Positions 44,652-54,123 of a stretch of 64,000 bases of DNA are shown in pieces; position 1 is the first letter of the stretch, and every line of letters begins with the position of its first letter. The stretch covers positions 1,362,177 to 1,426,176 of the forward strand of contig MKVW01000009.1 of the NCBI GenBank assembly GCA_001898965.1, written 5' to 3'. This stretch comes from Rhizobiales bacterium 62-17. Lineage in GTDB: Bacteria > Pseudomonadota > Alphaproteobacteria > Rhizobiales > Beijerinckiaceae. Below the pieces are notes generated by a model. It saw only the letters and a list, made by a program, of their open reading frames with translations, ran no database searches and had not been told where the DNA came from. The position numbers and the translations under genes are program-made.

Positions 44652-45329
44652 CTATCCCTCGCTCGCCGACATCATATAACCGACGCCCCGCACAGTGTTG
44701 ATTTTCACTTGCGCGCCGAGATTGGTGAGCTGCTTTCTCAAGCGATGGACGTAAACCTCCACGGCATTGGAGCCGACCTCGCCGGCCAGGCCGAAGAGCT
44801 GATCTTCCAAATGCTTTTTGGAGACTACGTTTCCCTTGCGTCGCAGCAGCAATTCTAAAATCGCGAGCTCGCGCGCGGAAAGAAGTTGCAACTTGTCGTC
44901 GATCAGAACCTGTCGATCCTCGGTGTCGAACGTGACGTTCGATAGTTGCAGGGAACGTCCCAAGATCTGGCCCGGACGCCGGAGAAGCGCTTCAAGGCGC
45001 GCCACCAACTCTCCAAACTCAAACGGCTTCACAAGATAGTCGTCGGCGCCGACGCGCAGTCCGTGGATTCGATCATTCACACTTCCACGCGCGGTTAAAA
45101 TCAAGACCGGCACTGAATCCTTGCGCTGTCGCAGCTCGCGCAGAATGCTAAGGCCGTCACCGTCAGGCAAACCCAGATCGAGGATCAAGGCCGCATAGCG
45201 CGAATTGCGCAGCGCTTCGCGGGCAGCTATCGCACTGGCGAGATGATCACTGTCGAAGCCTGCGAGTTTCAAACCGTTCTTCACGAGCTGAGCGAGTTCT
45301 GGGCTGTCCTCTACGACGAGCACCCTCAT
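44652..45329 (-). CDS. OmpR/PhoB-family response regulator, no partner kinase nearby
   Basis: 225 residues from ATG 45329, with AGGAG 7 nt upstream; the open frame extends to 45359. The receiver domain is complete: acidic VVEDSP, phosphoacceptor Asp51 (LILDLGLPDGDG), Thr79 in LTARG and Lys101 in DYLVKPF. The C-terminal winged helix is OmpR type, with LSARELAILELLLRRKGNVVSKKHLEDQLFG and VEVYVHRLRKQL. The sequence is close to QseB/TctD regulators. It lies divergent from an RND adaptor/pump pair and is probably its regulator, but no histidine kinase gene lies on either side. Confidence 0.92.
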   Translation of the reverse strand: MRVLVVEDSPELAQLVKNGLKLAGFDSDHLASAIAAREALRNSRYAALILDLGLPDGDGLSILRELRQRKDSVPVLILTARGSVNDRIHGLRVGADDYLVKPFEFGELVARLEALLRRPGQILGRSLQLSNVTFDTEDRQVLIDDKLQLLSARELAILELLLRRKGNVVSKKHLEDQLFGLAGEVGSNAVEVYVHRLRKQLTNLGAQVKINTVRGVGYMMSASEG

Positions 45330-45680
45330 ATCCAAACTCTCCTTTGCGCTTACTGGCATAGCAAAAGGACGCCTTGGATGTCACGTGTTCCGACATAATT
45401 CCATGCGCAACATCTCCAGTCAGTTTGGTGTAAGTTTTAAGGCAAAGCCGCGCGCGTAAGGTGGCTGTAATCCGTGCGGTCTATAGTCGGGTCGCGAGAT
45501 ATTGCCGCGGAACCAAGCTTTGCAAAAAGCGCTCGAGCTCCTCGGAAGCGGTTGTCCGCGCATATGGGATGGCATGAGACGCAAGCGAGTTGCATCGGCG
45601 CGGTCATCGCACCGAAACCGAGCGGCTGCGCCGTCGCAAAACGAAAAGAATCGGCCGATAGGCGGCGCATGGAGTTGAAG
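45330..45680. other. 351-bp divergent leader between response regulator and RND adaptor
   Basis: No gene is supported. The adaptor frame is open back to 45474, but codon content there is unlike the protein and the good start is 45681. A short TAAG-N3-TAAG repeat (in GTAAGTTTTAAGG, near 45430) and a further GTAAGG follow in the segment expected to hold the promoters. They could be response-regulator half-sites, but the match is weak. Confidence 0.4.
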
Positions 45681-46928
45681 ATGGTGCATTTCTCTAAGTT
45701 GCGCGGTCGGCTCGGTCGCCCTCAAATGGTGATCGCGATTGCCGCTGTTTGCTTGGTCTCCACCACGGCTCTCTTCTCTTGGCGTGTCAGCGGGGTTCAG
45801 CGCGCGTCTGCTGCTGTCGGCAACTCAAAGAATGAGAACGGTTTGTTCCAGCCGACGCAGGCGCAATGGGCCGCCTTATCGGTTGAGCCGGTTAAAGCCG
45901 TATCTTTTCGCTCGGAGTTCTCGACCGAAGGAAAAATCGCGATCGATGAAGACCGGGCTACGCGCATCTATTCCCAATACGGCGGGCGGGTTCTGCAGCT
46001 TGCCGTGGGAACAGGCGACAAGGTTCGGAAGGGACAGCTGCTGCTCACCATCGAGGCGGCGGACTCGATCGAAACCCAGAAAGATTTCGTATCCGCGCTG
46101 GGAGATCTCAACAAAGCCCGCTCTCAGGTCAATCTGATGACCATCGCCGAGCGTCGCTTGAACCGGTTGTATCGGGACAAGGCGATGGCGCTTAAGGATC
46201 TCGAAGAGGCGCAAGCCAATCTAACCGCAGCGCAAAACGACGTCAGGACGGCGGAAATCGCGCTACAAGCGGTGCGCAACCGTCTGCGGCTGCTCGGCAA
46301 AACCGATGAGGAAATCCACGCCTTCGAGAATACGGGAACCATCACGCCGGCGGCGCCCGTCTATTCGCCGATCATGGGTACGGTTCTCCAGCGTCACATT
46401 GGACCGGGCCAATATATCGATGCGGGCGCGAGCAGTGCCGAACCCGCCTTTCTGATCGGCGATGTCTCCAAGGTTTGGTTGGTGGCTTATGTGCGAGAAG
46501 CGGATGCCGATCGCGTTCGTGTCAATCAGCCTCTTTCCTTCACGGTTCTGACTCTGCCAAACGAAACGTTCGACGCGCGGGTCAGCTATGTCGCTTCCTC
46601 GCTCGATCCGACGAGTCGGCGTCTCTTGGTTCGAGCTTCGGTCGACAACCCCCATGGCCGACTGAAGCCGGAGATGTTCGCGCATGCGCGCATCGTCACG
46701 GACGAAACGGGGAATTCTCCAGCGGTGCCACGCGACGCGGTGATCTACGAAGGTGACGCGGCGCGCATATGGGTCGCAAGGAACGATGGCGCCATTGAAT
46801 TGCGTCACGTCAAACTGGGGCTGGCCAACGGCGATCTTATTCAGGTGACGAACGGAATCGCTGTCGATGAGAAGGTGATCACGAGAGGAAGCCTGTTTAT
46901 CGACCGCGCCGCTTCTCTCGGAAGTTAG
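45681..46928 (+). CDS. RND efflux adaptor, CusB/HlyD type
   Basis: 415 residues from ATG 45681 (MVHFSKLRGRLGRPQM), which has GGAG 6 nt upstream; an ATG at 45669 is close by. An N-terminal membrane anchor lies at about 18-38. The fold has FSTEGKIAIDEDRATRIYSQYGGRVLQLAVGTGDKVRKGQLLLTIE (barrel-sandwich half), a helical hairpin at about 135-205, and VYSPIMGTVLQRHIGPGQYIDAG (second half). It resembles CusB/CzcB proteins more than AcrA. No metal-binding Met or His cluster stands out in the N-terminal part. The pump gene starts 41 nt later. Confidence 0.88.
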   Translation: MVHFSKLRGRLGRPQMVIAIAAVCLVSTTALFSWRVSGVQRASAAVGNSKNENGLFQPTQAQWAALSVEPVKAVSFRSEFSTEGKIAIDEDRATRIYSQYGGRVLQLAVGTGDKVRKGQLLLTIEAADSIETQKDFVSALGDLNKARSQVNLMTIAERRLNRLYRDKAMALKDLEEAQANLTAAQNDVRTAEIALQAVRNRLRLLGKTDEEIHAFENTGTITPAAPVYSPIMGTVLQRHIGPGQYIDAGASSAEPAFLIGDVSKVWLVAYVREADADRVRVNQPLSFTVLTLPNETFDARVSYVASSLDPTSRRLLVRASVDNPHGRLKPEMFAHARIVTDETGNSPAVPRDAVIYEGDAARIWVARNDGAIELRHVKLGLANGDLIQVTNGIAVDEKVITRGSLFIDRAASLGS

Positions 46929-46969
46929 TCGACCTCGCGTTTGTGCTGCTGCCAGAAAGTTCCTGAACG

Positions 46970-49900
46970 ATGCATACCATTATTGAGTCCGTGCTGCGGC
47001 TGCGAACGCTGGTGCTCGTCTTGTTCGCCTTGCTCCTGGTGATCGGTGGAATCACGTTTAGCCGGTTGAACATCGAGGCATATCCGGACCCGGTTCCACC
47101 CCTTGTCCAGGTGATCACGCAAAATCCAGGACAATCGGCCGAGGATATCGAGCGCTACATTACGATTCCGATCGAAACCGGGTTGACGACGGCTCAGCAT
47201 CTGACATCGGTCCGCTCGATTTCCCTGTTCGGGTTGTCCGATATCCGGCTGCAATTCACCTATGATTTTACTTATGATGAAGCGTTGCAGCGTGTCCTCA
47301 ATCTGCTCGGACAGCTCCCGCCTCTTCAGAACGGCGCGCAACCCGACATATCGCCTTGGAGCCCGATCGGCGAGATCTATCGTTACCAGCTGGTGGGACC
47401 GTCGAACTTCAGTGTGATGGATCTGCGGACGTTGCAGGACTGGGTCGTCGCCCGTCGGTTTCGCGCCGTTCCCGGCGTCCTCGATGTCTCGAGCTGGGGC
47501 GGCAAAACCAAGACATTCGAAGCGCAAATCGACTTGAATAAGCTGACGGCTCACGGCCTGACGCTGGCCGAGGTGGTCGAGACGCTCAAGAAGAGCAACG
47601 TCAATGTTGGCGGTCAAACGATGAACGTTGGCATGCAATCGGCTGTCGTGCGCGGTGTAGGCCTCATTCAGACCATTGACGATATCCGCGATACGATGTT
47701 GTCTCAGTCGGGTGCTAACCCCGTGCGCATTCGCGATATCGCCGATGTGCAGGTAAGCCATCTGCCGCGTCTGGGCATCGCCGGCCGCGATGCGGTTGAC
47801 GATATCGTTCAAGGCACCGTGCTGATGCGGCGTGGCGAACAGAGCACGCCGGTCATCGAGCGCGTGAAAGCTGAGATCGAGAAGATCAACAGTTCCGATC
47901 TTCTGCCGCCAGGCGTTCAGATCGTTCGCATTTACGATCGCAGTGAGCTGATCGGTGTCACCACCCATACGGTATTGTTCAACGTCCTCTTCGGGATCGT
48001 GCTGGTCTTTCTGGTTCAATGGCTCTTTTTGGGGGATCTACGCAGCGCTATCGTGGTAGCGTCGGCCATTCCATTCGCTTTTTTCTTCGCCATCATCATC
48101 ATGGTCATACGTGGAGAATCGGCGAATCTCCTCTCGATCGGTGCAATCGATTTCGGGTTGATCATCGATGCGACCGTCATCATGGTCGAAAATATCTTCC
48201 GACATCTCTCGCATGCCGTGGGATTGCGTAGGGCCGGGGAGGCAACGGGTGAGCCCTCGCGGTCCAAGCTTGCCATCATCTATGGGGCGGCAATGGAAGT
48301 CAGCCGGCCGATCTTCTTCTCCGCGGCGATCATCCTTGCCGGCTTCCTACCGCTGTTCACGTTGAGCGGCGTCGAAGGCCATATCTTTGGACCGATGGCC
48401 AAGACCTATGCCTATGCATTAGCCGGCGGTCTCTTGGCGACGTTCACGGTGGCGCCGGCCTTGAGCGCTTTCCTGCTGTCGGATCGGGTGAGCCACGACG
48501 ATACGTTTTTTGTTCGGATATTGCGCGGAGCCTATCTGCCGGTCCTGCGTGCGGCGCTGCGCAACAAGATGCGAACGGTCGTATTTGCTCTGCTCATGGG
48601 CGCGGTCTCGATCATCGCGGGGCGATCGCTGGGGCTCGAATTCCTTCCCACCTTGGAGGAGGGAAATCTCTGGCTGCGTGCCACGATGCCGTCATCCATC
48701 TCTCTTGAGGCCGGCAACGACACGACGAACCGCATTCGCCATTATCTGATGCAATTGCCGGAGGTGGATACCGTCGTTTCCCAGCAGGGTCGCACGGATG
48801 ACGGGACCGATTCCAATGGCTTCTTCAACGCCGAATTCAACGTGCCCCTGGCACCGAAGTCAAAATGGCGCTCCGGCATGGACAAGCCGACCCTCATCAA
48901 GGAGATCGGTGAGACCCTCGGCGCGCAATATCCCGGTATCGAGTTCAACTTCTCCCAATACCTTCAAGACAATGTCGCCGAGGCGATTTCCGGCGTGAAG
49001 GGTGACAATACGGTCAAGGTTTTTGGTCACGATCTGAATATGCTGAGGGATACGGCCGAGAAGATCAAAGCCGTCATGAGCACTGTTCCCGGTATCACCG
49101 ATCTCAGCGTCTATACTTTGCTGGGCCAGCCAACGGTGAAGATCGATATCGATCGCTTTGCCGCGGGGCGCTATGGCTTGGCGCCCGGAGATATCAATAC
49201 GGCGATCCAGACGGCGATTGGCGGCGAGGAAGCCGGCAATCTCTACGAGCCGACGAGCGATCGTTTCTTCCCGATCATGGTTCGTCTCGCGCCGGAATAT
49301 CGCAAGAGCATCGAATCTCTGAATCAACTGACGATTGGCGTAAAGAACGGCGATACAGACCAGATTTCGCAAATTCCCTTGCAGGCGGTGGCGAAGATCA
49401 GCTTGGTCTCGGGCCCATCTTTCATCTATCGCGAACAACAGCAGCGTTACATCCCAATCAAGTTCAGCGTCCGCGACCGGGATCTGGGTAGCGCGATCCG
49501 AGAAGCGCAGCAGCGGGTGGCAGAGTTGAATATCCCGGCGGGATATCGCCTCGAATGGGCCGGCCAGTTCGGCAATCTGCAAGATGCGATCAAGCGTCTT
49601 CAGGTCATCGTGCCGATTACCGTCCTGTTCATGGCGGTTCTGCTGTTTGTCAACTTCTCTTCCCTAACGGATACGCTGCTCGGCTTGAGTGTGATACCGA
49701 TGGCGATGATCGGCGGTATCCTTGCCTTGTTCGCCACCGGTATTCCATTCAGCGTTTCGGCGGCCGTTGGCTTCATCGCGCTCTTCGGTATCTCGGTGAT
49801 GGAAGGCATCATTCTTCTCACCCAGTATAACCAGTTGATTCATCGCGGCGTCGAACGCTCGGTTGCCATCTATGAAGCGTGTGAGGTGCGCTTCCGGCCT

Positions 49901-50122
49901 GTCATGATGACTTGCATGGCGGCTGGCGTCGGTCTTCTGCCCGCCGCATTTTCGACGGCGATCGGTGCGCAGGTGCAGCGTCCGCTGGCGATCGTGATCG
50001 TCGGCGGCATCATGATCGCGCCGCTCTTCATCCTGATCGTCTTCCCGGTGCTGATCGAGCGGTTCTCTCAACGCACCGTGGTGGCCCAGAATGTCGAAGG
50101 ATTTGCCGCGCCGGCGGAATAA
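46970..50122 (+). CDS. HME-type RND efflux pump (CzcA/CusA-like)
   Basis: 1050 residues with 12 membrane helices. The fourth-helix motif is DFGLIIDATVIMVEN (394-408; Asp394 and Asp400), characteristic of heavy-metal RND pumps (DFGxxxDGAVVMVEN) rather than the DDAIVVVEN of drug pumps. A Thr replaces the usual Gly-Ala of that motif. RLNIEAYPDPVPPLVQVITQNPGQSAEDIERYITIPIE is the typical N-terminal porter region. The methionine relay of CusA is not obvious, so Cu/Ag export is unproven and a divalent metal or other ligand is possible. It lacks an adjacent outer-membrane factor. Confidence 0.92.
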   Translation: MHTIIESVLRLRTLVLVLFALLLVIGGITFSRLNIEAYPDPVPPLVQVITQNPGQSAEDIERYITIPIETGLTTAQHLTSVRSISLFGLSDIRLQFTYDFTYDEALQRVLNLLGQLPPLQNGAQPDISPWSPIGEIYRYQLVGPSNFSVMDLRTLQDWVVARRFRAVPGVLDVSSWGGKTKTFEAQIDLNKLTAHGLTLAEVVETLKKSNVNVGGQTMNVGMQSAVVRGVGLIQTIDDIRDTMLSQSGANPVRIRDIADVQVSHLPRLGIAGRDAVDDIVQGTVLMRRGEQSTPVIERVKAEIEKINSSDLLPPGVQIVRIYDRSELIGVTTHTVLFNVLFGIVLVFLVQWLFLGDLRSAIVVASAIPFAFFFAIIIMVIRGESANLLSIGAIDFGLIIDATVIMVENIFRHLSHAVGLRRAGEATGEPSRSKLAIIYGAAMEVSRPIFFSAAIILAGFLPLFTLSGVEGHIFGPMAKTYAYALAGGLLATFTVAPALSAFLLSDRVSHDDTFFVRILRGAYLPVLRAALRNKMRTVVFALLMGAVSIIAGRSLGLEFLPTLEEGNLWLRATMPSSISLEAGNDTTNRIRHYLMQLPEVDTVVSQQGRTDDGTDSNGFFNAEFNVPLAPKSKWRSGMDKPTLIKEIGETLGAQYPGIEFNFSQYLQDNVAEAISGVKGDNTVKVFGHDLNMLRDTAEKIKAVMSTVPGITDLSVYTLLGQPTVKIDIDRFAAGRYGLAPGDINTAIQTAIGGEEAGNLYEPTSDRFFPIMVRLAPEYRKSIESLNQLTIGVKNGDTDQISQIPLQAVAKISLVSGPSFIYREQQQRYIPIKFSVRDRDLGSAIREAQQRVAELNIPAGYRLEWAGQFGNLQDAIKRLQVIVPITVLFMAVLLFVNFSSLTDTLLGLSVIPMAMIGGILALFATGIPFSVSAAVGFIALFGISVMEGIILLTQYNQLIHRGVERSVAIYEACEVRFRPVMMTCMAAGVGLLPAAFSTAIGAQVQRPLAIVIVGGIMIAPLFILIVFPVLIERFSQRTVVAQNVEGFAAPAE

Positions 50123-50138
50123 ACGGCATGGCGAAACC

Positions 50139-50164
50139 GAGGGACGGCGCCCGCGCCGTCCCTC
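50139..50164. terminator. Bidirectional hairpin between RND pump and oxidoreductase genes
   Basis: A perfect 11-bp GC-rich stem, 50139-50149 against 50154-50164, around loop CCCG. It lies between the stop codons of convergent genes at 50122 and 50204. A T tract is missing on both strands, so termination efficiency is uncertain. Confidence 0.6.
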
Positions 50165-50203
50165 CAACCACGCTCGGTATCCGCAGGGATCAAGGTCAGA
50201 GCG

Positions 50204-51145
50204 CTAGGGCGCGGTTCGATCCGGCATGAGCATGATCAATTTCCCACGCATATGCCCGGTCTGCGATTGCTCATGCGCCGTTTTGAAATCGGCGAGAGGG
50301 AGCTGCTCTTCCACGGGAACCCGCAGGGCGCCGGACGCCGCCAGCTCGACCAGAGCTACGAGGCTTTCCTTCTTGGGCACGATCTGCGCGACCATCACTT
50401 TGACGCCAAATTCAGCACTTCGGTCTTCGAAAGGCGCGGCCACCAGGCAAACCATGGTGCCGCCGCGCTTGAGAACGGCATAGCTGCGCTTGTGCACATC
50501 GCCGCCCAGCAAGTCGAAGACGACGTCGATGTCGCGCAACTGCGATTCAAACGGCGCCTGGTCGTAGGCGATCACCTCATTAGCGCCCAGGCCGGTGACG
50601 AAATCGCGGTTACGCGCCGAACAGGTGGTGATGACATGAGCACCGCGCGCGCGGGCGATCTGAATGGCGAAGGAACCGACGCCACCGGCCCCGGCATGAA
50701 TGAGAACACGCATGCCAGGCGTAATATGCGCCGTCTCGACCAACGCGATCCACGCGCTGAGGCCAGCCAGCGGCAGCGCCGCGCCGTCCTGCATGGAAAC
50801 CGTATCGGGGAGAGGGGCGACACATGAGCTGGGCAGTACGATCTGCTGCGCCCATGTGCCGACACCGCGTGGAGCGAAAAAGCAAATGCGGGTGTTCAAC
50901 AGCGCTGGATCGACGCCGGAGCCGATGGCGCTGACGATGCCGGCGCCATCGCGCCCGACCGTCGCTGGCAGGGTGAGGGGAATGACGGCGCGCAGCAGGC
51001 CGGCGCGAATCTTCCAATCGATCGGATTAAGACTAGCCGCATGAACGTCGATCAGAACTTCATGGGGAGTGGGTTGAGCGACATCGATTTCCCGCAACGC
51101 GAGGACGTCGGGGCCACCGTATTCAGCGAATTGCACAGCAAGCAT
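50204..51145 (-). CDS. Zinc-free MDR-family NADP(H) oxidoreductase (quinone oxidoreductase-like)
   Basis: 313 residues from ATG 51145 (MLAVQFAEYGGPDVLALRE), with AGGAG 10 nt upstream; the frame opens earlier at 51259. Features are ASLNPIDWKIRAG, PATVGRDGAGIV and the NADP-binding LIHAGAGGVGSFAIQIARARGAHVI (AGxGGVG). Catalytic zinc Cys/His ligands are absent, so it is a quinone oxidoreductase/enoyl reductase-like enzyme that reduces activated alkenes or quinones. It is divergent from the peptide-type importer, and the shared intergenic region holds a GntR-type operator, so it may belong to the same regulon. Confidence 0.9.
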   Translation of the reverse strand: MLAVQFAEYGGPDVLALREIDVAQPTPHEVLIDVHAASLNPIDWKIRAGLLRAVIPLTLPATVGRDGAGIVSAIGSGVDPALLNTRICFFAPRGVGTWAQQIVLPSSCVAPLPDTVSMQDGAALPLAGLSAWIALVETAHITPGMRVLIHAGAGGVGSFAIQIARARGAHVITTCSARNRDFVTGLGANEVIAYDQAPFESQLRDIDVVFDLLGGDVHKRSYAVLKRGGTMVCLVAAPFEDRSAEFGVKVMVAQIVPKKESLVALVELAASGALRVPVEEQLPLADFKTAHEQSQTGHMRGKLIMLMPDRTAP

Positions 51146-51493
51146 CAGGGGACTGCTCCTAAATAAGGCGTCTGACCAATCGTTCATCTGCTCGATCCGC
51201 ATTCGCACGCGGACCATCATCTTTTCGCGTTCGGCGCTTGACTTGCCAGATTGGAGCATAATAGCATTTCAAAAAACATACAGTATATTGTTACGGAGAG
51301 GGGATAGCTTGACCGTTTCGTTCGCAAACCGCTTGCGCGGAAGAATGGCGGCGCGCTCGTTTGGGAGGGGAAGGCTCACAGCACAAAAGAAATGATGACA
51401 CGCCACACGGCGCGAACCTTGCAAGGTGCGTTCGTGGGTGAATCCGAGAAGATTGAGTCGGCGCAACACAGCTTTCGTTCGATGAGGTGTCTG
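51146..51493. other. 348-bp divergent regulatory region before the peptide-type importer
   Basis: No gene is supported; the importer frame is open from 51392, but its first 34 codons do not look coding. The region holds a 14-bp near-palindrome at 51278-51291 that is repeated exactly before the monooxygenase gene. The minus strand has a TATTAT -10-like hexamer near 51257-51262, upstream of the oxidoreductase gene, with the operator just upstream of it. The plus-strand transcript would have a leader of about 190 nt. Confidence 0.5.
51278..51291. promoter_or_regulatory. GntR/FadR-type operator, copy 1 (ATACAGTATATTGT)
   Basis: ATACAGTATATTGT contains the near-palindrome ACAGTATATTGT (ACAnTATAnTGT). 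The identical 14 bases recur at 57622-57635. Both sites flank transcription units that surround the gntR gene at 56816-57556, so that protein is the likely binder; this is inference. Confidence 0.65.
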
Positions 51494-53035
51494 ATGAGCG
51501 GGATAGATCAGCTTTCAAAGCGGGAATTCGTTTCATTGATGTTGGGGCTTCCGGCGACGGCGCTTCTGCCGGAGTTTTCGAGCGCGCAAACAGCCGCAGC
51601 GCTCAACATCGCTTTCCCTGTCGACGTGCAGAGCTGGGACCCCACGGCGGTGACCTTTCCGCTCGGGCAATCCATCTATAAGAGCGTGTTCGACTCGCCG
51701 CTTCACTACTCGCCGGATCAGAAGCTGTTGCCGCGTCAGATCAAGGAGCGGAAATGGCTTGACGACGAGCGGACTCGGCTGGAGTTCACGCTGCAGGACA
51801 ACATCCTGTTCCACGACGGCACCAAGTTGACGACGGAGGATGTGAAATACAGCCTGGTCGATCGTCCGCAGAAGGACAAGAAACTGGCTGTTGCCGGGCT
51901 TTTGCAAGATCTCAAGGATATCGAAATCCAATCGCCGACAACAGGCGTCATGGTGTTCTCCAAACCCTCGCCATCGGTCGAGTTTTATCTCGGCTTCCTA
52001 TGCTGTTACATCCTGCCGAAGGCTTATCATCAGAGTGTCGGTGACGATGGCTTCCTCGCCAAGCCGATCGGTGCAGGTCCCTATAAATTGGTCGACTATC
52101 AGCGCGGTTCGCGCATCGTCCTGGAAGCCTTCGACAAATATTGGGGCGGCGTCCCGCCGATCAAGAACGTCACTTTCCAGGCCTTGACGGAAGCCTCGAC
52201 CCGCGTCGCGGCGATTGAATCCGGCCAGGTCGATATTGCCGTGCAGCTGCCGTTCCGCGAAGCCATCCGCCTGCAAAGCAAGCCGGACCTGACGGTTAAA
52301 ATCTACCCGCAGGCCGAAATCTACATGCTGCAGGTTCCAAGCTATGTAGAGGTTCTGCAGAACAAGGACGTGCGCACCGCGCTGCACATGGCCATCGATA
52401 AGCAGGCTTTGTCGAAGGGCTTTTTCGCCGGCACGGCAAAACCCTTGTCCATCCTGACGACGCCAGGATCGAGCGCCGATATTCCTGGCTATAGCTTCCC
52501 ATTCAATCGGGCGCAGGCCGCCGAACTGTTGAAGAAAGCCGGGTACAGCCAAGCGAAGCCGTTGCGCCTCACCTTCCTGTGCCCGAACGGCTCGTTCCCG
52601 AACGATTATGAAATCTCCCAGGCCATTGCGGCGATGTGGCGTCAAATCGGCGTCGACGTGAAGCTGGAAGAGACCACGATCGCCAAATATCTCGAGCTCA
52701 ATCATGCGGCCAAACTGCCGGGCATCATGTTCTACAGCTGGGCCAATGCCACCGGCGATCCGGAAAACTATGCCGGCCGCATTCTCAATCCGAACCTGCG
52801 CTTCTCGGCGTGGAAGGAACCGAGCCTCGTCGAGAGAATCGACAAACTCTTCGCCATGAAACTGTCGGAAGAACGGCTCGATGCCTATCGCGCGCTGATG
52901 AAGGATGCCTCCGACAATTCCTGGTCGATTCCGCTGCTGCAAACGGTCGGCAATATCGTGACCAAGAAGACGGTTGAAATCCCGACCTATACGCCGGGTT
53001 ACGTTCTGCCGGCCGAAGCGACGCGCAAAGCCTGA
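51494..53035 (+). CDS. Peptide/nickel-type ABC transporter substrate-binding protein
   Basis: 513 residues from ATG 51494, with GAGGTG upstream; ATG 51482 is the alternative. A Tat/Sec-like leader with KREFVSLMLGLPATALLPEFSSAQT is followed by a class II DppA/OppA-type fold. Recognised segments are YSPDQKLLPRQIKERKWLDD, LQDNILFHDGTKLTTEDVKYSLVDRP, GAGPYKLVDYQRGSRIVLEAFDKYWGG and NKDVRTALHMAIDKQAL. Such proteins bind peptides, glutathione, nickel, opines or other small molecules. The neighbouring oxygenase, ligase and cyclase suggest a non-peptide catabolic substrate here. It is followed by a strong hairpin before the permease genes. Confidence 0.92.
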   Translation: MSGIDQLSKREFVSLMLGLPATALLPEFSSAQTAAALNIAFPVDVQSWDPTAVTFPLGQSIYKSVFDSPLHYSPDQKLLPRQIKERKWLDDERTRLEFTLQDNILFHDGTKLTTEDVKYSLVDRPQKDKKLAVAGLLQDLKDIEIQSPTTGVMVFSKPSPSVEFYLGFLCCYILPKAYHQSVGDDGFLAKPIGAGPYKLVDYQRGSRIVLEAFDKYWGGVPPIKNVTFQALTEASTRVAAIESGQVDIAVQLPFREAIRLQSKPDLTVKIYPQAEIYMLQVPSYVEVLQNKDVRTALHMAIDKQALSKGFFAGTAKPLSILTTPGSSADIPGYSFPFNRAQAAELLKKAGYSQAKPLRLTFLCPNGSFPNDYEISQAIAAMWRQIGVDVKLEETTIAKYLELNHAAKLPGIMFYSWANATGDPENYAGRILNPNLRFSAWKEPSLVERIDKLFAMKLSEERLDAYRALMKDASDNSWSIPLLQTVGNIVTKKTVEIPTYTPGYVLPAEATRKA

Positions 53036-53052
53036 TCGATCCTGGATGTGAA

Positions 53053-53079
53053 ACGGCCATCCGTTCGGCGGATGGCCGT
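53053..53079 (+). terminator. Intercistronic hairpin after the substrate-binding protein gene
   Basis: A perfect 11-bp stem, 53053-53063 against 53069-53079, with loop TTCGG. No T tract follows, so partial termination or 3'-end protection of the binding-protein message is likely, giving more binding protein than permease. Confidence 0.7.
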
Positions 53080-53103
53080 CTTGGAAGTGGTGCGACGGTA
53101 TCT

Positions 53104-54123
53104 ATGTTTCAGGCTTTGCTGAATGTTGCCTTGAAGCGATTGGTAGGGGCCATCCCGACAATGCTTCTTCTGTCCATGATCGTCTTTGTCGTTCTGCGGG
53201 CGCTGCCGGCCGATCCTTTGGCTCTGCTGCTGCCGCCCAATGCGACGCAGGCCGATGCCGATGTGGTGCGGAAGGCGTTGGGTCTCGATCAGTCCATTCC
53301 CGTGCAGTATGCCATCTGGCTGAAGAATGCCTTGCATGGTGATCTCGGCAGTTCGATTTCCTTCCGCGAGCCCGTGACGCGGCTGATCGCCAACACCCTG
53401 CCGGCTACGCTGGAGCTTTCCTTCATCGGCCTACTGTTTGCCTTGCTGATCAGCATTCCCGGTGGGCTCCTGCTCTATGCCGCGCGCGGCACGCTGGGAG
53501 AGCCGCCGCTCGAAATCGCCGTCATCTGCATGCTGTGCATCCCAGCCTTCCTCTGGGCGATTTTCCTGATGCTGGGTTTTGGCGTCGCCTTAGGCTGGTT
53601 GCCGATCGCCGGGCGCGTCGATTCCGGCATGGCCATTCCCGGTGGAACGGGCTTCCTGCTGATCGACTATCTGATCACCGGGCAATGGCGGAGCTGGCTG
53701 AATGCCTGGTCGCACCTGTTGCTGCCGGCGTCCGCGCTGGCGCTGGGATTCAGTCCTTTGGTGATCCGGGTGCTGCGATCCTCCCTGCTCGAATCCTCCG
53801 AAGAGCAATATGTCATGGCGGCGCGCCAGCGCGGCCTGTCCGAGCGCAAGATCATCATTTCGCACATGCTGAAGAATTCGGCCCTGCCAACCATCACGCT
53901 GATCGGCGCGCAATTCGGCTTTCTCTTCGGCGGCACGCTGCTGGTTGAATCGATCTTTTCGCTGCCGGGCCTTGGCAATCTGATGGTCCAGGCGGTACGC
54001 AATCACGATCTGCCGCTCATCCAGGGTATCGCGCTCGTCTTCTGCGTCATGACGCTGCTGATCAATACGGTGGTCGATGTTCTCTATGTCGTTCTCAATC
54101 CCAAGCTGAGGCGCGCGCAATGA
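53104..54123 (+). CDS. Peptide-type ABC transporter permease (DppB-like)
   Basis: 339 residues with six membrane segments. The N-terminus GAIPTMLLLSMIVFVVLRALPADPLALLL and KNALHGDLGSSISFREPVTRLIANTLPATLELSFIGLL are classic DppB/OppB. The EAA-type loop is RSSLLESSEEQYVMAARQRGLSERKIIISHMLKNSALPTITLIG. It forms the channel with the DppC-like protein, whose ATG overlaps its stop by 4 nt. Confidence 0.94.
   Translation: MFQALLNVALKRLVGAIPTMLLLSMIVFVVLRALPADPLALLLPPNATQADADVVRKALGLDQSIPVQYAIWLKNALHGDLGSSISFREPVTRLIANTLPATLELSFIGLLFALLISIPGGLLLYAARGTLGEPPLEIAVICMLCIPAFLWAIFLMLGFGVALGWLPIAGRVDSGMAIPGGTGFLLIDYLITGQWRSWLNAWSHLLLPASALALGFSPLVIRVLRSSLLESSEEQYVMAARQRGLSERKIIISHMLKNSALPTITLIGAQFGFLFGGTLLVESIFSLPGLGNLMVQAVRNHDLPLIQGIALVFCVMTLLINTVVDVLYVVLNPKLRRAQ

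Noticed and set aside
45474-45680. Longer N-terminus for the CusB-like adaptor
   Set aside because: The extension lacks a ribosome site and is Arg/Cys-rich, unlike a leader peptide; ATG 45681 has GGAG and leads directly into the membrane anchor.
46925-48019. 364-codon minus-strand open frame
   Set aside because: It is antisense to the HME RND pump and has no motif.
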